Source: Comamonas phosphati (lineage in GTDB: Bacteria; Pseudomonadota; Gammaproteobacteria; Burkholderiales; Burkholderiaceae_C). Taken from it: 64,000 bases of DNA. Made by a program: the position numbers and the translations under genes. The notes below the pieces were generated by a model. The model did not search any database. It worked only from the letters and a program-made list of their open reading frames with translations, and was not told where the DNA came from. The stretch's first letter is position 1; the number at the start of each line of letters is the position of its first letter. The DNA lies in NCBI RefSeq assembly GCF_014637085.1, contig NZ_BMEU01000009.1, positions 1 to 64,000 of the forward strand, read 5' to 3'. Below are positions 17,446-27,168 of the stretch, piece after piece.

Positions 17446-18882
17446 TTATCGACCGTCCATGGCCGCGGCCATGCCCGAAATGCTCTCGTCCATGCCGGCG
17501 GACTCGAACATGCTTTGCTGCAGGAACGCCGTCATGCCGGGCTGCAGGCGAATGGCCTCGTCCATCTGTGGGTCCGAGCCCGCCACGTAGGCGCCCACCT
17601 GCACCAGGTCGCGACCCTGCTGGTAGCGCGAATACGTGGCCCGAAAGCGCCGCGCCAGCTCGAAATGCTCGCGCGGCACCACGTTGTGCATGACGCGCGA
17701 AGCCGACTGCTCGATATCGATGGCCGGGTAGTGGCCGGTCTCGGCCAGCGCGCGCGACAGCACGATGTGGCCGTCCAGAATGGCGCGCGCGGCATCGGCG
17801 ATCGGGTCCTGCTGGTCGTCGCCCTCGGACAGCACGGTGTAGAAGGCGGTGATCGAGCCCACGCCGTTCAGGCCGTTGCCGCTGCGCTCGACCAGGGCCG
17901 GCAGCTTGGCAAAGCACGATGGCGGATAGCCCTTGGTGGCCGGCGGCTCGCCGATGGCCAGGGCGATCTCGCGCTGGGCCATGGCATAGCGGGTGAGCGA
18001 ATCCATGAGCAGCAGCACATGCTTGCCCTGGTCGCGAAAATGCTCGGCAATCGCCGTGGCGTAGCTGGCGCCCTGCATGCGCAGCAGCGGCGGCGCATCC
18101 GCGGGCGCCGCCACCACCACGGCGCGGCTGCGGTCCTGCGCGCCGAGGATGTCCTCGACGAATTCCTTGACCTCGCGGCCGCGCTCGCCGATCAGGCCGA
18201 CGACGATGACGTCGGCCCGGGTGTAGCGCGCCATCATGCCCAGCAGCACCGACTTGCCCACGCCCGAGCCCGCGAACAGGCCCAGACGCTGGCCGCGGCC
18301 CACGGTCAGCAAGGCGTTCAGGGCCTTGACGCCGGTATCCAGCGATTCGCGCACCGGGTCGCGGTCCATGGCATTGATGGGGTTGCGGTCCAACTCCTGG
18401 GCCACCACGCCGTCGAGCGCGCCGCCATGATCGAGCGGCATGCCCTGGGAATCCACCACGCGGCCGAGCAGGCCGTCGCCCATGGGCAGGCGCAGCACGC
18501 CCACGGCCTGGGAGACAGCTTCTTCGGCACCGCTGCCGAACTGCGGCACGGGCACGAAAGGCGCGGCCGGCGTGACCATGGCACCGCTGGACAGGCCCTG
18601 GATGTCGCCGGCCGGCATGAGATAGGCTTTTTCGCCGGCAAAGCCCACGACTTCGGCCAGCACCGGCTCCATGCCGTTCTGTGCAATCCAGCACTGGGCG
18701 CCCACCGGCACGCGCAGGCCGGTCGCCTCCAGCACCAGGCCGGTCAGGCGCGTGAGCCGCCCCTGGCATTCCAGAGCGATACCGCCGTCGTAGCGGGCAC
18801 GTGCATTGGCCATGAACTGTTGCCAGGGATTCGGGTCTGCTGCGCCCATGGCCGCGGTTTGCAGCGTGGATTCAGCGGTCAT
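17446..18882 (-). CDS. fliI: Flagellar export ATPase FliI
   Basis: Hexameric ATPase that drives early steps of flagellar protein export; related to the F1 beta subunit. It has 478 residues. Walker A is GSGVGKS (about 205-211), with downstream [20 protein letters not shown] and [15 protein letters not shown] typical of the family. The ATG at 18882 has GGAG at six bases and overlaps the fliH end by 11 bases; an ATG at 18909 is possible. Confidence 0.96.
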   Translation of the reverse strand: MTAESTLQTAAMGAADPNPWQQFMANARARYDGGIALECQGRLTRLTGLVLEATGLRVPVGAQCWIAQNGMEPVLAEVVGFAGEKAYLMPAGDIQGLSSGAMVTPAAPFVPVPQFGSGAEEAVSQAVGVLRLPMGDGLLGRVVDSQGMPLDHGGALDGVVAQELDRNPINAMDRDPVRESLDTGVKALNALLTVGRGQRLGLFAGSGVGKSVLLGMMARYTRADVIVVGLIGERGREVKEFVEDILGAQDRSRAVVVAAPADAPPLLRMQGASYATAIAEHFRDQGKHVLLLMDSLTRYAMAQREIALAIGEPPATKGYPPSCFAKLPALVERSGNGLNGVGSITAFYTVLSEGDDQQDPIADAARAILDGHIVLSRALAETGHYPAIDIEQSASRVMHNVVPREHFELARRFRATYSRYQQGRDLVQVGAYVAGSDPQMDEAIRLQPGMTAFLQQSMFESAGMDESISGMAAAMDGR

Positions 18883-19678
18883 GGCCGTCTCCGCTCTTTC
18901 CCCCGTCATACCAGGTGGACACCAGGCCCAGGGCGGCCACGGCACGGCGCCAGCGCTTGTCGAGGCCGGCATCCACTTCGGCGCCGCCCGACTCCACCTT
19001 GACGCCGCCCGCAGCCACGCCGGCATCGGCCTGCCACTGGATGCGGCTGTGCGCGCCATATTCGGTGCGCAGCGCTTCGTCCAGGGCTTCGAAATCGGCA
19101 GGATTCAGGCGGATGGTGGCCGGCCGGCCTTCGGTGACCAGCATGTCCAGCGCTTCGCGCACCACGGGCAGCAAGGCCTGGGGCTGGCTGCGCAGCTCCT
19201 GGCGCACCACCTGGCGCGCAATGTCGCAAGCCAGCTGCAACAGATCCTGCGCCATTGAGGCCTGCAGCTGCTTGAAGCCGGCGTCCAGCCCTTCGAGCAC
19301 GGCGTCCACGCGCCGGACACCGTCGCGGCCGGCTCCGGCCACATAGTCGTCCATGCGCTGCTGCCACTCCTGCCCGGCCTGGGCACGACCCTGCTCCAGT
19401 CCCTGGGCATGGCCTTCGGCGCGCGCCTGCAGCAGCATCTGCTCCACCTGGGCTTCGTCCCAGGCGGGCGCGACGATTTCCGGCTCCTCGGGGGTCCCCG
19501 CTACCACCTCGGCCGCCGGTGCCAGCGAGGGGGAAAAACTCCGCAGCGCCGCCGGCGCGCCGCCGGATCGCGAGCCCCGCGCATCCACGGCGCCAAAGCG
19601 CCATTGCACGACGCTGCTGTCGTCGATTTCCTCTTGCGGAATGAAGCGCGAATGCGAGCGGACCGCCGGATTAGACAT
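18872..19678 (-). CDS. fliH: Flagellar assembly protein FliH
   Basis: Regulator of FliI that tethers the ATPase to the C-ring. It has 268 residues. The N-terminal third is variable; a helical stretch rich in Glu/Gln/Ala ([20 protein letters not shown]) is followed by the conserved C-terminal domain ([20 protein letters not shown]). It overlaps fliG by eight bases and fliI by 11. Confidence 0.92.
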   Translation of the reverse strand: MSNPAVRSHSRFIPQEEIDDSSVVQWRFGAVDARGSRSGGAPAALRSFSPSLAPAAEVVAGTPEEPEIVAPAWDEAQVEQMLLQARAEGHAQGLEQGRAQAGQEWQQRMDDYVAGAGRDGVRRVDAVLEGLDAGFKQLQASMAQDLLQLACDIARQVVRQELRSQPQALLPVVREALDMLVTEGRPATIRLNPADFEALDEALRTEYGAHSRIQWQADAGVAAGGVKVESGGAEVDAGLDKRWRRAVAALGLVSTWYDGGKSGDGHDR

Positions 19679-20666
19679 AGCTGTCCTCCGCGCCGCCGCC
19701 TAGCGTCACCTGGCCCTCTTCGACCAGACGGCGCACGATCTTGAGGATTTCCTTCTGTTGCGCTTCCACTTCGGACAGGCGCATGGGGCCGCGGCCTTCC
19801 AGGTCCTCGCGCAGCGACTCGGCCGCACGCATGGACATATTGGCCAGGATCTTGTCGCGCACCTCCATGGAACCGCCCTTGAGCGCCACGATCAGCGTCT
19901 CGGTCACCACCTCGCGCAGCACCAGTTGCAAAGAACGGTCGTCGAGCTTGACCAGGTCGTCGAACACGAACATCTTGTCCATGATCTTCTGGGCCAGTTC
20001 GGGGTCGTAGTTGCGGATGGTGTCCAGCACCGCCACATCGGCGTTGCCGCCCATCTGGTTGAGCATTTCCGCGGCCGTCTTGACGCCGCCCAGCGAGGTC
20101 TTGCGCACCTTGTCGCCACCGGCCAGCACCTTGAACAGCACCTCGTTCAAATCCTTGAGCGCCGTGGGCTGTATGCCTTCCAGCGTAGCTACGCGCAGCA
20201 TGACTTCGCTGCGGAAGCGCTCGGGCAGCTGCATCAGCACGGCCGCCGACTGCTCGTATTCCAGGTGCACCAGAATGGCCGCCACGATCTGCGGATGCTC
20301 GCCGCGCAGCAGCTCGGCCACGGACAGCGGGTCCATCCACTTGAGGCTTTCGATGCCCGAGATGTCGCCGCCCTGCATGATGCGGTCGATCAGCAGCGCC
20401 GCCTTGTCATCGCCCAGCGCGCGCCTGAGCACCGAGCGCACGTAGTCGCTGGCATCGTCCACCAGCAGGCTTTGCGAAGCCGCATCATTGGTGAAGCGGT
20501 CGATCACGAAATCCACCTTCTCGCGCGTCACGCCACGCATGCGCGCAATGGTTTCGCCCAGCTTCTGCACTTCCTTGGGAGTGAGGTGCTTGAACACCTC
20601 GGCCGCTTCTTCCTCCCCCAGGGACACCAGCAAAATGGCAGCGTCGTTCAGGCCTCGATCATCCAT
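19671..20666 (-). CDS. fliG: Flagellar motor switch protein FliG
   Basis: Rotor protein that generates torque with MotA. It has 331 residues and three ARM-type domains. The hinge and C-terminal torque domain are well conserved (MFVFDDLVKLDDRSLQLVLR, then MSMRAAESLREDLE), including the charged residues that face MotA. It is preceded by fliF with a palindromic repeat between them. Confidence 0.97.
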   Translation of the reverse strand: MDDRGLNDAAILLVSLGEEEAAEVFKHLTPKEVQKLGETIARMRGVTREKVDFVIDRFTNDAASQSLLVDDASDYVRSVLRRALGDDKAALLIDRIMQGGDISGIESLKWMDPLSVAELLRGEHPQIVAAILVHLEYEQSAAVLMQLPERFRSEVMLRVATLEGIQPTALKDLNEVLFKVLAGGDKVRKTSLGGVKTAAEMLNQMGGNADVAVLDTIRNYDPELAQKIMDKMFVFDDLVKLDDRSLQLVLREVVTETLIVALKGGSMEVRDKILANMSMRAAESLREDLEGRGPMRLSEVEAQQKEILKIVRRLVEEGQVTLGGGAEDSYV

Positions 20667-20730
20667 ATTCGCGCTCTCTGTATTCCGTTATTCCGTGCAA
20701 AACCAGCGTGACCCAGGCCAGAGACGGCCG

Positions 20731-20797
20731 GCAAGGGCCGCCCCGCAGCAAAGGCCGTCGTCCCCCTCGGGGGAAGCGGCACCAGCCGCTCAGGGGG
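20731..20797 (-). repeat. C-rich palindromic repeat, copy 3
   Basis: On the minus strand CCCCCTGAG begins at the base after the fliF TAA stop. The tail matches copies 5 and 7 closely (GACGGCC, GGGGCGGCCCTTGC). It lies between fliF and fliG inside an otherwise compact operon. Confidence 0.8.
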
Positions 20798-22480
20798 TTA
20801 TGCGTCACGGTTAATCCATGTCTTGACAATGTTCGCCACCGCAATCGGGTTCTGCTTGGCCAACTGGCGGGCCTGCTCCAGGCGCAGTTGCTCCTGCGAG
20901 GGTCCCAGCTCCACGCCTGGCGCCGGCAATGCGGGCCGCTCCAGCAGTTCGGCCTCGATAGCCTCGACCGAGCCGCTCTTGCGCGCTTTGAGCATGGGCC
21001 GCACCAGGCCCAGCAGCACCAGGCCGCCGAACAGTGCCAGGCCGATCGGAACGCCCAGGCTCCTGGCCATTTCCTGTATCTCGGGCTGACGCCACAGCGG
21101 CAGTTCCGCCGGGGGGGCGTCTTGCACAAAGGGGGCGCTGACCACGTTGACCGAGTCACCGCGGTCGGCGCTGTAGCCCACGGTTTCGCGCACCAGGGTC
21201 AGCAGCTGCTCCTGCTGCTGCGCGCTCAAGGGCTTGAGCCCGCCGCTTGGCGCGGCGGCGCCTGCGGCCGTGGCGGCATCGCCGGCCGGGATGAGCTGCG
21301 GGGCATTCACCACCACCGCTGCCGTCAGGCGCTTGATGCTGCCCGTGCCGCCGCGCGTCACGCGCACCGTCTTGTCCACTTCGTAATTGGTGATCGACTC
21401 GCGCTTGCTGCCCGCGGCGGCGCTGCCGGCCTGCTGGGCAGCGGCCTGCGGCGCGGGGTTGGCGCCGTTGATGGGTGCTGTCGCGTTCTGCGGCGGCTGG
21501 TTGCTGGTGGCGCCGGGCACGCCGGTGGGCTGCGGCGGCTTTTGCTCGCCGTTGCTCTCCACCACCTGCTGGCTGCGGATGGCCCCGGCCTCGGGCTTCT
21601 GGTTGGGCCGGTGCTGCTCCAGCGTCTGGTCGGTCTGGCTGAAATCCATCTCGGCAGAGACCTGGGCCTTGACATTGCCCTTGCCCACCACGGGCTCCAG
21701 GATGTCCAGGATGCGGCGCACGTACTGCTGCTCGATCTGCTGGGTGTACATGAACTGCTGCATGTCCACGCTGTTCGCGCTGCCGTCGGTCGATTGCGAC
21801 AGCAGCTTGCCCGAATCATCGAGCACGCTCACGGCCGAAGGCACCATCTCGGGCACGCTGGAAGCCACCAGGTGCACGATGCCGGCGATCTGCGCGCGGT
21901 CGAGCACGCGGCCCGGATACAGCGTCAGCAGCACCGAAGCCGAGGGCTTTTGCTGCTCGCGGAAAAAACCGTTCTGGTTGGGCAGGGCCAGGTGCACGCG
22001 CGCGCTCTGCACGGCATTCAGCGCCAGGATGGAGCGCGTCAGTTCGCCCTCCAGGCCGCGCTGGAAGTTCAACCGCTCCTGGAACTGGGTGATGCCGAAC
22101 TTGCTGTTTTCCATCAGCTCGAAACCCGTGACCGAGCCCTTGGGCAGGCCCTGGGTGGCCAGCTTCAGGCGCACGTCGTGCACGCGGTCGGCGGGGATGA
22201 GGATCGCGCCGCCGCCTTCCGTGTACTTGTAGGGCACGTTCATCTGCGTGAGCTGGGCCACGATGGCGCCGCCATCCTTGTCACCCAGATTGGAGAACAG
22301 CAGCTTGTAGTCGGGCTGGCGATAGAACAGCGCCGCCGCTGCCGCAGCCACCACGACCAGGGCCGCCAGGCCGCCCCAGCGCAGGCGCTGGCCACGGTCC
22401 ATGACAGCCCAGCGCTGCATCACGGCAGGGCGGGCGACAGGAGTAGCGGTGGGGACGGGGACTTCGGCAACAGCAGACAT
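20798..22480 (-). CDS. fliF: Flagellar MS-ring protein FliF
   Basis: Forms the MS ring in the inner membrane, the base of assembly. It has 560 residues, with membrane helix 1 at about 38-55 (LAALVVVAAAAAALFY) and helix 2 near residue 470 (IGLALFGGLVLLGLVRPML). The periplasmic YscJ/FliF domains lie between them (LLFSNLGDKDGGAIVAQL). The C-terminal tail (about 490-560) is the FliG-binding region. It is the first gene of the large minus-strand fli block and is divergent from fliE. Confidence 0.97.
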   Translation of the reverse strand: MSAVAEVPVPTATPVARPAVMQRWAVMDRGQRLRWGGLAALVVVAAAAAALFYRQPDYKLLFSNLGDKDGGAIVAQLTQMNVPYKYTEGGGAILIPADRVHDVRLKLATQGLPKGSVTGFELMENSKFGITQFQERLNFQRGLEGELTRSILALNAVQSARVHLALPNQNGFFREQQKPSASVLLTLYPGRVLDRAQIAGIVHLVASSVPEMVPSAVSVLDDSGKLLSQSTDGSANSVDMQQFMYTQQIEQQYVRRILDILEPVVGKGNVKAQVSAEMDFSQTDQTLEQHRPNQKPEAGAIRSQQVVESNGEQKPPQPTGVPGATSNQPPQNATAPINGANPAPQAAAQQAGSAAAGSKRESITNYEVDKTVRVTRGGTGSIKRLTAAVVVNAPQLIPAGDAATAAGAAAPSGGLKPLSAQQQEQLLTLVRETVGYSADRGDSVNVVSAPFVQDAPPAELPLWRQPEIQEMARSLGVPIGLALFGGLVLLGLVRPMLKARKSGSVEAIEAELLERPALPAPGVELGPSQEQLRLEQARQLAKQNPIAVANIVKTWINRDA

Positions 22481-22652
22481 CTTGGTTCCAGGTGGGCAGA
22501 CCCCACACAGGGTCTAGCGTCCAGTGGATTATTCGGATCGGCGCCCTGCACATTCCCCCGATAAGCGCGCCGTTTGACCCACTTTTTCCCCGGCTGGCCT
22601 GGCGCCAGGTCCATACCATCACGTCATCTCACCAACTGCGTTGGACACGAAC

Positions 22653-22970
22653 ATGGACCTGCGAATCCCCAGCCTTCCCCTCTCCTTGCAAGGCAGCCAG
22701 CTCTCCCAAGGCATTGGCGCCGCCGGCAACACCTCTTCCGTCGCCGCGGGCGGATTCAGCCAGGCCCTGCAAGGCGCACTGAAATCCGTCAGCGCGGCGC
22801 AGGACCACTCCAGCGCCCTGCAGCGCGAAGTGCAACTCGACAACCCGGCCGTCAGCCTGGAAGAAACCATGGTCGCCCTGCAGAAGGCGCAGATCGGCTT
22901 CCAGGCCACGCTGCATGTGCGCAACCGCCTGGTCCAGGCGTATACCGACGTCATGAACATGCAGGTCTGA
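22653..22970 (+). CDS. fliE: Flagellar hook-basal body protein FliE
   Basis: Joins the MS ring to the proximal rod; first rod-type export substrate. It has 105 residues with the family C-terminus ([19 protein letters not shown], then [12 protein letters not shown]). The ATG at 22653 has only a weak ribosome site; a TTG at 22641 is an alternative. Its stop is 62 bases before the nucleotide-sugar operon on the same strand, so the sugar genes may be read from the fliE promoter. Confidence 0.94.
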   Translation: MDLRIPSLPLSLQGSQLSQGIGAAGNTSSVAAGGFSQALQGALKSVSAAQDHSSALQREVQLDNPAVSLEETMVALQKAQIGFQATLHVRNRLVQAYTDVMNMQV

Positions 22971-23032
22971 CCCCTGCCGGTCCGGCTAAGGCCCTGGCCA
23001 CCTTGCACCCCTCAACTCCTTCCGCATTCCCC

Positions 23033-23803
23033 ATGAAAGCAGTCCTGCTCGCCGGCGGACTCGGCACCCGCATTTCCGAAGAGTCGCACCTGCGGCCCAA
23101 GCCCATGATCGAGATCGGAGGCAAGCCCATCCTCTGGCACATCATGAAGATGTATGCCGCGCACGGCGTGAACGACTTCATCGTCTGCCTGGGCTACAAG
23201 GGCTATGTGATCAAGGAATACTTCGCCAACTATTTCCTGCACATGTCGGATGTGACCTTCGACATGCGCGAAAACCATATGGAAGTGCACCAGCGCCATG
23301 CCGAGCCCTGGCGCGTGACGCTCGTGGATACCGGAGCCGAAACCATGACCGGCGGCCGGCTGCGCCGCGTCCGTAGCTACCTGAAGCCGGGCGAAGCCTT
23401 TGCCTTCACCTACGGTGACGGCGTCGCCGACATCGACCTGTCCGCCGAGTTCGCCTTCCATCGCGCCCACGGCGGTCTGGCCACCGTGGCGGCCGTGCAG
23501 CCGCCGGGGCGCTACGGCGCGCTGCTGCGCGACGGCACCCAGGTCACCCATTTCGTGGAAAAACCGCGCGGCGACGGGGGCTGGATCAACGGCGGCTTCT
23601 TCGTGCTGCAGCCCGAGGTGATCGACCTGATCCCCGGCGACGCGACCAGTTGGGAAAACGAGCCCATGACGGCGCTGGCGCACAGCGGCCAGCTGCATGC
23701 CTACGAGCACGGCGGCTTCTGGCAGCCCATGGATACGCTGCGCGAGAAGAATCTGCTCGAAGAACTCTGGCAGTCCGGCCAGGCCCCATGGAAGCGTTGG
23801 TGA
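23033..23803 (+). CDS. rfbF: Glucose-1-phosphate cytidylyltransferase
   Basis: Makes CDP-glucose from CTP and glucose 1-phosphate, the entry step to CDP-linked deoxy sugars. It has 256 residues, the family size. The nucleotide-binding N-terminus ([20 protein letters not shown]) and the motif [10 protein letters not shown] are present. It is the first gene of a tightly packed operon; rfbG follows five bases later. The RfbF/RfbG pair points specifically to CDP-sugars and not dTDP-sugars. Confidence 0.93.
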   Translation: MKAVLLAGGLGTRISEESHLRPKPMIEIGGKPILWHIMKMYAAHGVNDFIVCLGYKGYVIKEYFANYFLHMSDVTFDMRENHMEVHQRHAEPWRVTLVDTGAETMTGGRLRRVRSYLKPGEAFAFTYGDGVADIDLSAEFAFHRAHGGLATVAAVQPPGRYGALLRDGTQVTHFVEKPRGDGGWINGGFFVLQPEVIDLIPGDATSWENEPMTALAHSGQLHAYEHGGFWQPMDTLREKNLLEELWQSGQAPWKRW

Positions 23804-23808
23804 AGACC

Positions 23809-24882
23809 ATGCCCATCCACTGCCCCTCTCCCGACTTCTGGCGCGGCCGCCATGTGCTGCTCACGGGCCATACCGGCTTCAAGGGCGCGTGGCTGGCGCT
23901 GTGGCTGCAGCGTCTGGGCGCCCGGGTCACGGGCCTGGCGCTCAACCCGGCCACCGCGCCGGCGCTGTATACCCTCGCCCGCGTGGAGCAGGGCATGGCC
24001 GCCCATCATGTCTGCGACATCCGCGACGCTGAGGCGCTGGCCCGCACGGTGCGCTCGGCCCGCCCCGAAATCGTGCTGCACCTCGCGGCCCAGGCCCTGG
24101 TTCGCCCCGGCTATGCGGCGCCGCTCGATACCTTCGCCACCAACATCATGGGCACGGCCCATGTGCTCGATGCGCTGCGCGGGCTGGACTCGGTGCGCGC
24201 CGCCGTCGTCGTGACCACCGACAAGGTCTACCGCAACCATGAATGGGCCTATCCCTACCGCGAGAGCGATGCGCTGGGCGGCCACGATCCCTACAGCGCC
24301 AGCAAGGCCGCCGCCGAGCTGGTGGCGGCCAGCTACCGCGATGCCTTTCTCGCCGCCCAGGGCGTGGCCGTGGCCACGGCGCGCGCCGGCAACGTGATCG
24401 GCGGCGGCGACTGGGCGGCCGACCGCCTGCTGCCCGACGCCGTGCGCGCCTGGGAAGCCGGACAGACGCTGCACATACGCCGCCCCGAAGCCACACGCCC
24501 CTGGCAGCATGTGCTCGAACCGCTGGCCGCCTACCTGCGGCTGGCCGAAGCGCTGTGGCAGGACCCGAACCACGCCGGCGCCTACAACTTCGGCCCGCTG
24601 CCGCACGAGTCCGCCACGGTCAAAACCGTCATAGAAATGGCACGCAGCGCCTATCCCGAAAGCACCGTATGCTATCAAATCGAAAGCAATGGGCCGCACG
24701 AGGCCGGCCATCTGGCACTGGAGACCGCCCTGGCCCGCCAGCGCCTGGGCATCGCTGCACGCTGGCCGCTGCGCGAAGCCGTGAAGCGCACCATGGACTG
24801 GTATCGCGCCCTGCAGGCCGGGGCCGATGCAAGCGCGCTATGCCTGGCGGACCTGGCGGCCTACGAAGGCACCACGCCATGA
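23809..24882 (+). CDS. rfbG: CDP-glucose 4,6-dehydratase
   Basis: Extended short-chain dehydrogenase that converts CDP-glucose to CDP-4-keto-6-deoxyglucose. It has 357 residues. The NAD motif is LTGHTGFKGAWL, the catalytic YxxxK is in DPYSASKAAAELV, and VTTDKVYRN and RAGNVIGGGDWA are typical for this enzyme. The ATG at 23809 follows GGTGAAG; an earlier ATG at 23788 overlaps rfbF. The operon has no RfbH dehydrase, so the pathway does not lead to classic 3,6-dideoxyhexoses. Confidence 0.93.
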   Translation: MPIHCPSPDFWRGRHVLLTGHTGFKGAWLALWLQRLGARVTGLALNPATAPALYTLARVEQGMAAHHVCDIRDAEALARTVRSARPEIVLHLAAQALVRPGYAAPLDTFATNIMGTAHVLDALRGLDSVRAAVVVTTDKVYRNHEWAYPYRESDALGGHDPYSASKAAAELVAASYRDAFLAAQGVAVATARAGNVIGGGDWAADRLLPDAVRAWEAGQTLHIRRPEATRPWQHVLEPLAAYLRLAEALWQDPNHAGAYNFGPLPHESATVKTVIEMARSAYPESTVCYQIESNGPHEAGHLALETALARQRLGIAARWPLREAVKRTMDWYRALQAGADASALCLADLAAYEGTTP

Positions 24883-25448
24883 GCGCCGGCGCACGCTTTC
24901 ATGTCACGCCCACGCCGCTGGCAGGGCTGATGCGCGTGCAGCGCCGGCCGCTGGGCGATGCGCGCGGCTTTCTGGCCCGCATGTTCTGCGCCGAGGAGCT
25001 GCAGCACGCCGGCTGGCACTGGCCCGTGGCCCAGATCAACCACACGCGCACCGAGCGCGCGGGCACGCTGCGCGGCCTGCACTGGCAGAACCCGCCCATG
25101 GCCGAAGCCAAGCTCGTGAGTTGCCTGCGCGGCGCCGTCTGGGACGTGGCCGTGGACCTGCGCGCGGGCTCCCCCACGTTTTTGCAGTGGCACGCCGAGG
25201 AACTCTCGGCTGACAACCACGCGGCCCTGCTGATCCCGCCGGGCTTGGCCCACGGCTTCCAGGCACTGGAAGACGGAGCGGAGCTGCTGTACCTGCACTC
25301 GGCGCCCCACGCGCCGGACTGCGAGGCCGGCGCCGACGCTCTGGACCCGCGCCTGGCCATTGCCTGGCCGCTGCCCGTGTGCGAACGCTCGGCCCGCGAC
25401 GCCGGCCATGCGCTGCTGGGCACGGATTTCAAAGGAATCGCATTGTGA
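24879..25448 (+). CDS. RmlC-like 3,5-epimerase family protein
   Basis: Cupin-fold sugar epimerase of 189 residues, related to dTDP-4-dehydrorhamnose 3,5-epimerase (RfbC/RmlC). The conserved core GTLRGLHWQNPPMAEAKLVS carries the catalytic His, followed by WDVAVDLRAGSPTF and IPPGLAHGFQAL. It starts with an ATGA overlap with rfbG. Since the operon makes CDP-4-keto-6-deoxyglucose, the likely substrate is that CDP-sugar, with epimerisation at C3, C5 or both. Specificity cannot be read from sequence. Confidence 0.85.
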   Translation: MSAGARFHVTPTPLAGLMRVQRRPLGDARGFLARMFCAEELQHAGWHWPVAQINHTRTERAGTLRGLHWQNPPMAEAKLVSCLRGAVWDVAVDLRAGSPTFLQWHAEELSADNHAALLIPPGLAHGFQALEDGAELLYLHSAPHAPDCEAGADALDPRLAIAWPLPVCERSARDAGHALLGTDFKGIAL

Positions 25449-26683
25449 GCATGCACTGCCGCCACTGCGGCGCACCCGTCACCTTGCCGCTGGCCGACCT
25501 GGGCACGGCGCCGCCGTCCAACGCCTATCTGAGTGCCGCAGCGCTGCACGCGCCCGAACGCTGGTATCCGCTGCGCGTGCTGGTCTGCGAGAGCTGCTGG
25601 CTGGTGCAGACCGAGGACTTCGCCCAGGCACACGAACTGTTCGACGCCGAATACGCCTATTTCAGCTCGTTCTCCAGCAGTTGGCTGGCCCATGCACGCG
25701 CCTATGTCGACGCCATGGCCGCGCGCTTCGGCCTGGGCGCGCACAGCCATGTCGTGGAGATCGCGGCCAACGACGGCTACCTGCTGCAATATGTGGCAGC
25801 ACGCGGCATTCCCTGCCTGGGCGTGGAGCCCACGACGAGCACGGCCGCCGCCGCGCGCGCCAGGGGGCTGCCCGTGATCGAGCGCTTCTTCGGCCGGGAA
25901 CTGGCACGCGAACTGCAAGCCCAGGGCCATGCAGCCGACCTGATGGCGGCCAACAACGTGCTGGCCCACGTGCCCGACATCAACGACTTCGTCGCCGGCT
26001 TCGCCCTGCTGCTCAAGCCGGCGGGCATCGCCACCTTCGAGTTTCCGCATCTGCTGCAGCTGGTGCAGCAATGCCAGTTCGACACGCTGTACCACGAGCA
26101 TTTCTCCTATCTCTCGTTGACGGCCGTGCAGCGCATCTTCGCGGCCAACGGGCTGGAGGTGTTCGATGTCGAGGAACTGCCCACCCACGGCGGCAGCCTG
26201 CGCGTGTATGCGCGGCGCAGCGACGGCACACCCCGCGCCGTGGAGCCGTCCGTGGCGGCGCTGCTGGCACGCGAATCAAAGGCCGGCGTAAGCTCGCCTG
26301 GCTTCTACCGCGATTTCCAGCAGCAGTGCCTGCGCATCAAGCGCGAGCTGCTCACTTTTTTGCTAGCCGCACAGGCCCGAGGACTCAAGGTCGCGGCCTA
26401 CGGCGCGGCCGCCAAGGGCAACACCTTGCTGAACTTCGCGGGCGTGCGCGCCGACCTGCTGCCCTATGTGGTGGACAAGAACCCCGCCAAGCAGGGCAAG
26501 CACCTGCCCGGCAGCCGCATTCCCGTGGTCGACGAAGCACGGCTGCGTGCCGACCGGCCCGACGTGGTACTGATCCTGCCCTGGAACCTGCGCGGCGAAA
26601 TCATGGAGCAGCTGGCCTATGTCCGGGCCTGGGGTGGGCGCTTCGCCACGGCTGTGCCGGGCTGGCAGGAGTTCGCTGCATGA
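25445..26683 (+). CDS. NDP-sugar C-methyltransferase-type SAM enzyme
   Basis: SAM-dependent methyltransferase of 412 residues with the three-part layout of sugar C-methyltransferases. An N-terminal zinc-binding domain has CxxC pairs (HCRHCGAP, then VCESCWLVQ). The middle SAM-binding domain has VVEIAANDGYLLQY, and the C-terminal domain has AAYGAAAKGNTLLNF. TylC3/EvaC-like enzymes of this layout add a methyl to C3 of 4-keto-6-deoxy sugars. The start is GTG at 25445 in a GTGA overlap, with AAAGGA upstream; an ATG lies six bases on. Its presence predicts a branched, C-methylated sugar. Confidence 0.87.
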   Translation: MSMHCRHCGAPVTLPLADLGTAPPSNAYLSAAALHAPERWYPLRVLVCESCWLVQTEDFAQAHELFDAEYAYFSSFSSSWLAHARAYVDAMAARFGLGAHSHVVEIAANDGYLLQYVAARGIPCLGVEPTTSTAAAARARGLPVIERFFGRELARELQAQGHAADLMAANNVLAHVPDINDFVAGFALLLKPAGIATFEFPHLLQLVQQCQFDTLYHEHFSYLSLTAVQRIFAANGLEVFDVEELPTHGGSLRVYARRSDGTPRAVEPSVAALLARESKAGVSSPGFYRDFQQQCLRIKRELLTFLLAAQARGLKVAAYGAAAKGNTLLNFAGVRADLLPYVVDKNPAKQGKHLPGSRIPVVDEARLRADRPDVVLILPWNLRGEIMEQLAYVRAWGGRFATAVPGWQEFAA

Positions 26684-27168
26684 TTGACATCCACCCTACA
26701 GCCCGCATCTCGCACCTGGCCGACATCGAGGACTCCATACGCGGCAGCCGTATCGTGCTGGGCGCACACAGCGCGATAGACAGCTTCGTCAAAGTCAAGC
26801 CGGCGGGAGGCAGCGGAGACCTCGTCATAGGCGAACATTCGATCGTCAATGCGGGTTGCGTGCTCTACACCGGCAACGGCATCTGCATCGGCAGCCATGT
26901 GGCCATTGCCGCCAACTGCACCTTCGCCCCGGTCAACCACGCCTACTCCGACCGCCACCGGCTGATTCGCGAGCAAGGCTTCCTGCCCAGCAAGGGCGGG
27001 ATCGTGATCGAGGACGATGTATGGATTGGCGCCAATTGCGCGCTGCTGGACGGGGCCTTGCTCCGCCGGGGCTGCGTGGTCGGCGCAGGGTCTGTCGTGC
27101 GCGGCGAACTGACCGCCTACACGGTCTATGCCGGCACGCCGCTGCGCGTTGTGGGGAGGCGGCAGTGA
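26680..27168 (+). CDS. Hexapeptide-repeat acyltransferase
   Basis: Left-handed beta-helix acyltransferase of the xenobiotic/maltose acetyltransferase class, 162 residues. Hexapeptide turns run from IVLGAHSAIDSFVKV to IVIEDDVWIGANCALLDGA, and the catalytic-type His is in APVNHAYSDRH. The C-terminal YTVYAGTPLRVVGRR is a family hallmark. ATGA overlap with the methyltransferase. It probably O- or N-acetylates the sugar or glycan; acyl donor and site are unknown. Confidence 0.87.
   Translation: MIDIHPTARISHLADIEDSIRGSRIVLGAHSAIDSFVKVKPAGGSGDLVIGEHSIVNAGCVLYTGNGICIGSHVAIAANCTFAPVNHAYSDRHRLIREQGFLPSKGGIVIEDDVWIGANCALLDGALLRRGCVVGAGSVVRGELTAYTVYAGTPLRVVGRRQ

Noticed and set aside
17417-18769. In-frame upstream extension of fliJ
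   Set aside because: The extension is fliI read in another frame; the FliJ family starts at the ATG at 17416.
22557-22564. CCCGATAA near fliE as a sigma-28 -10 element
   Set aside because: The sequence at the required -35 position (TCGG) does not match TAAA, so the promoter call is not supported.
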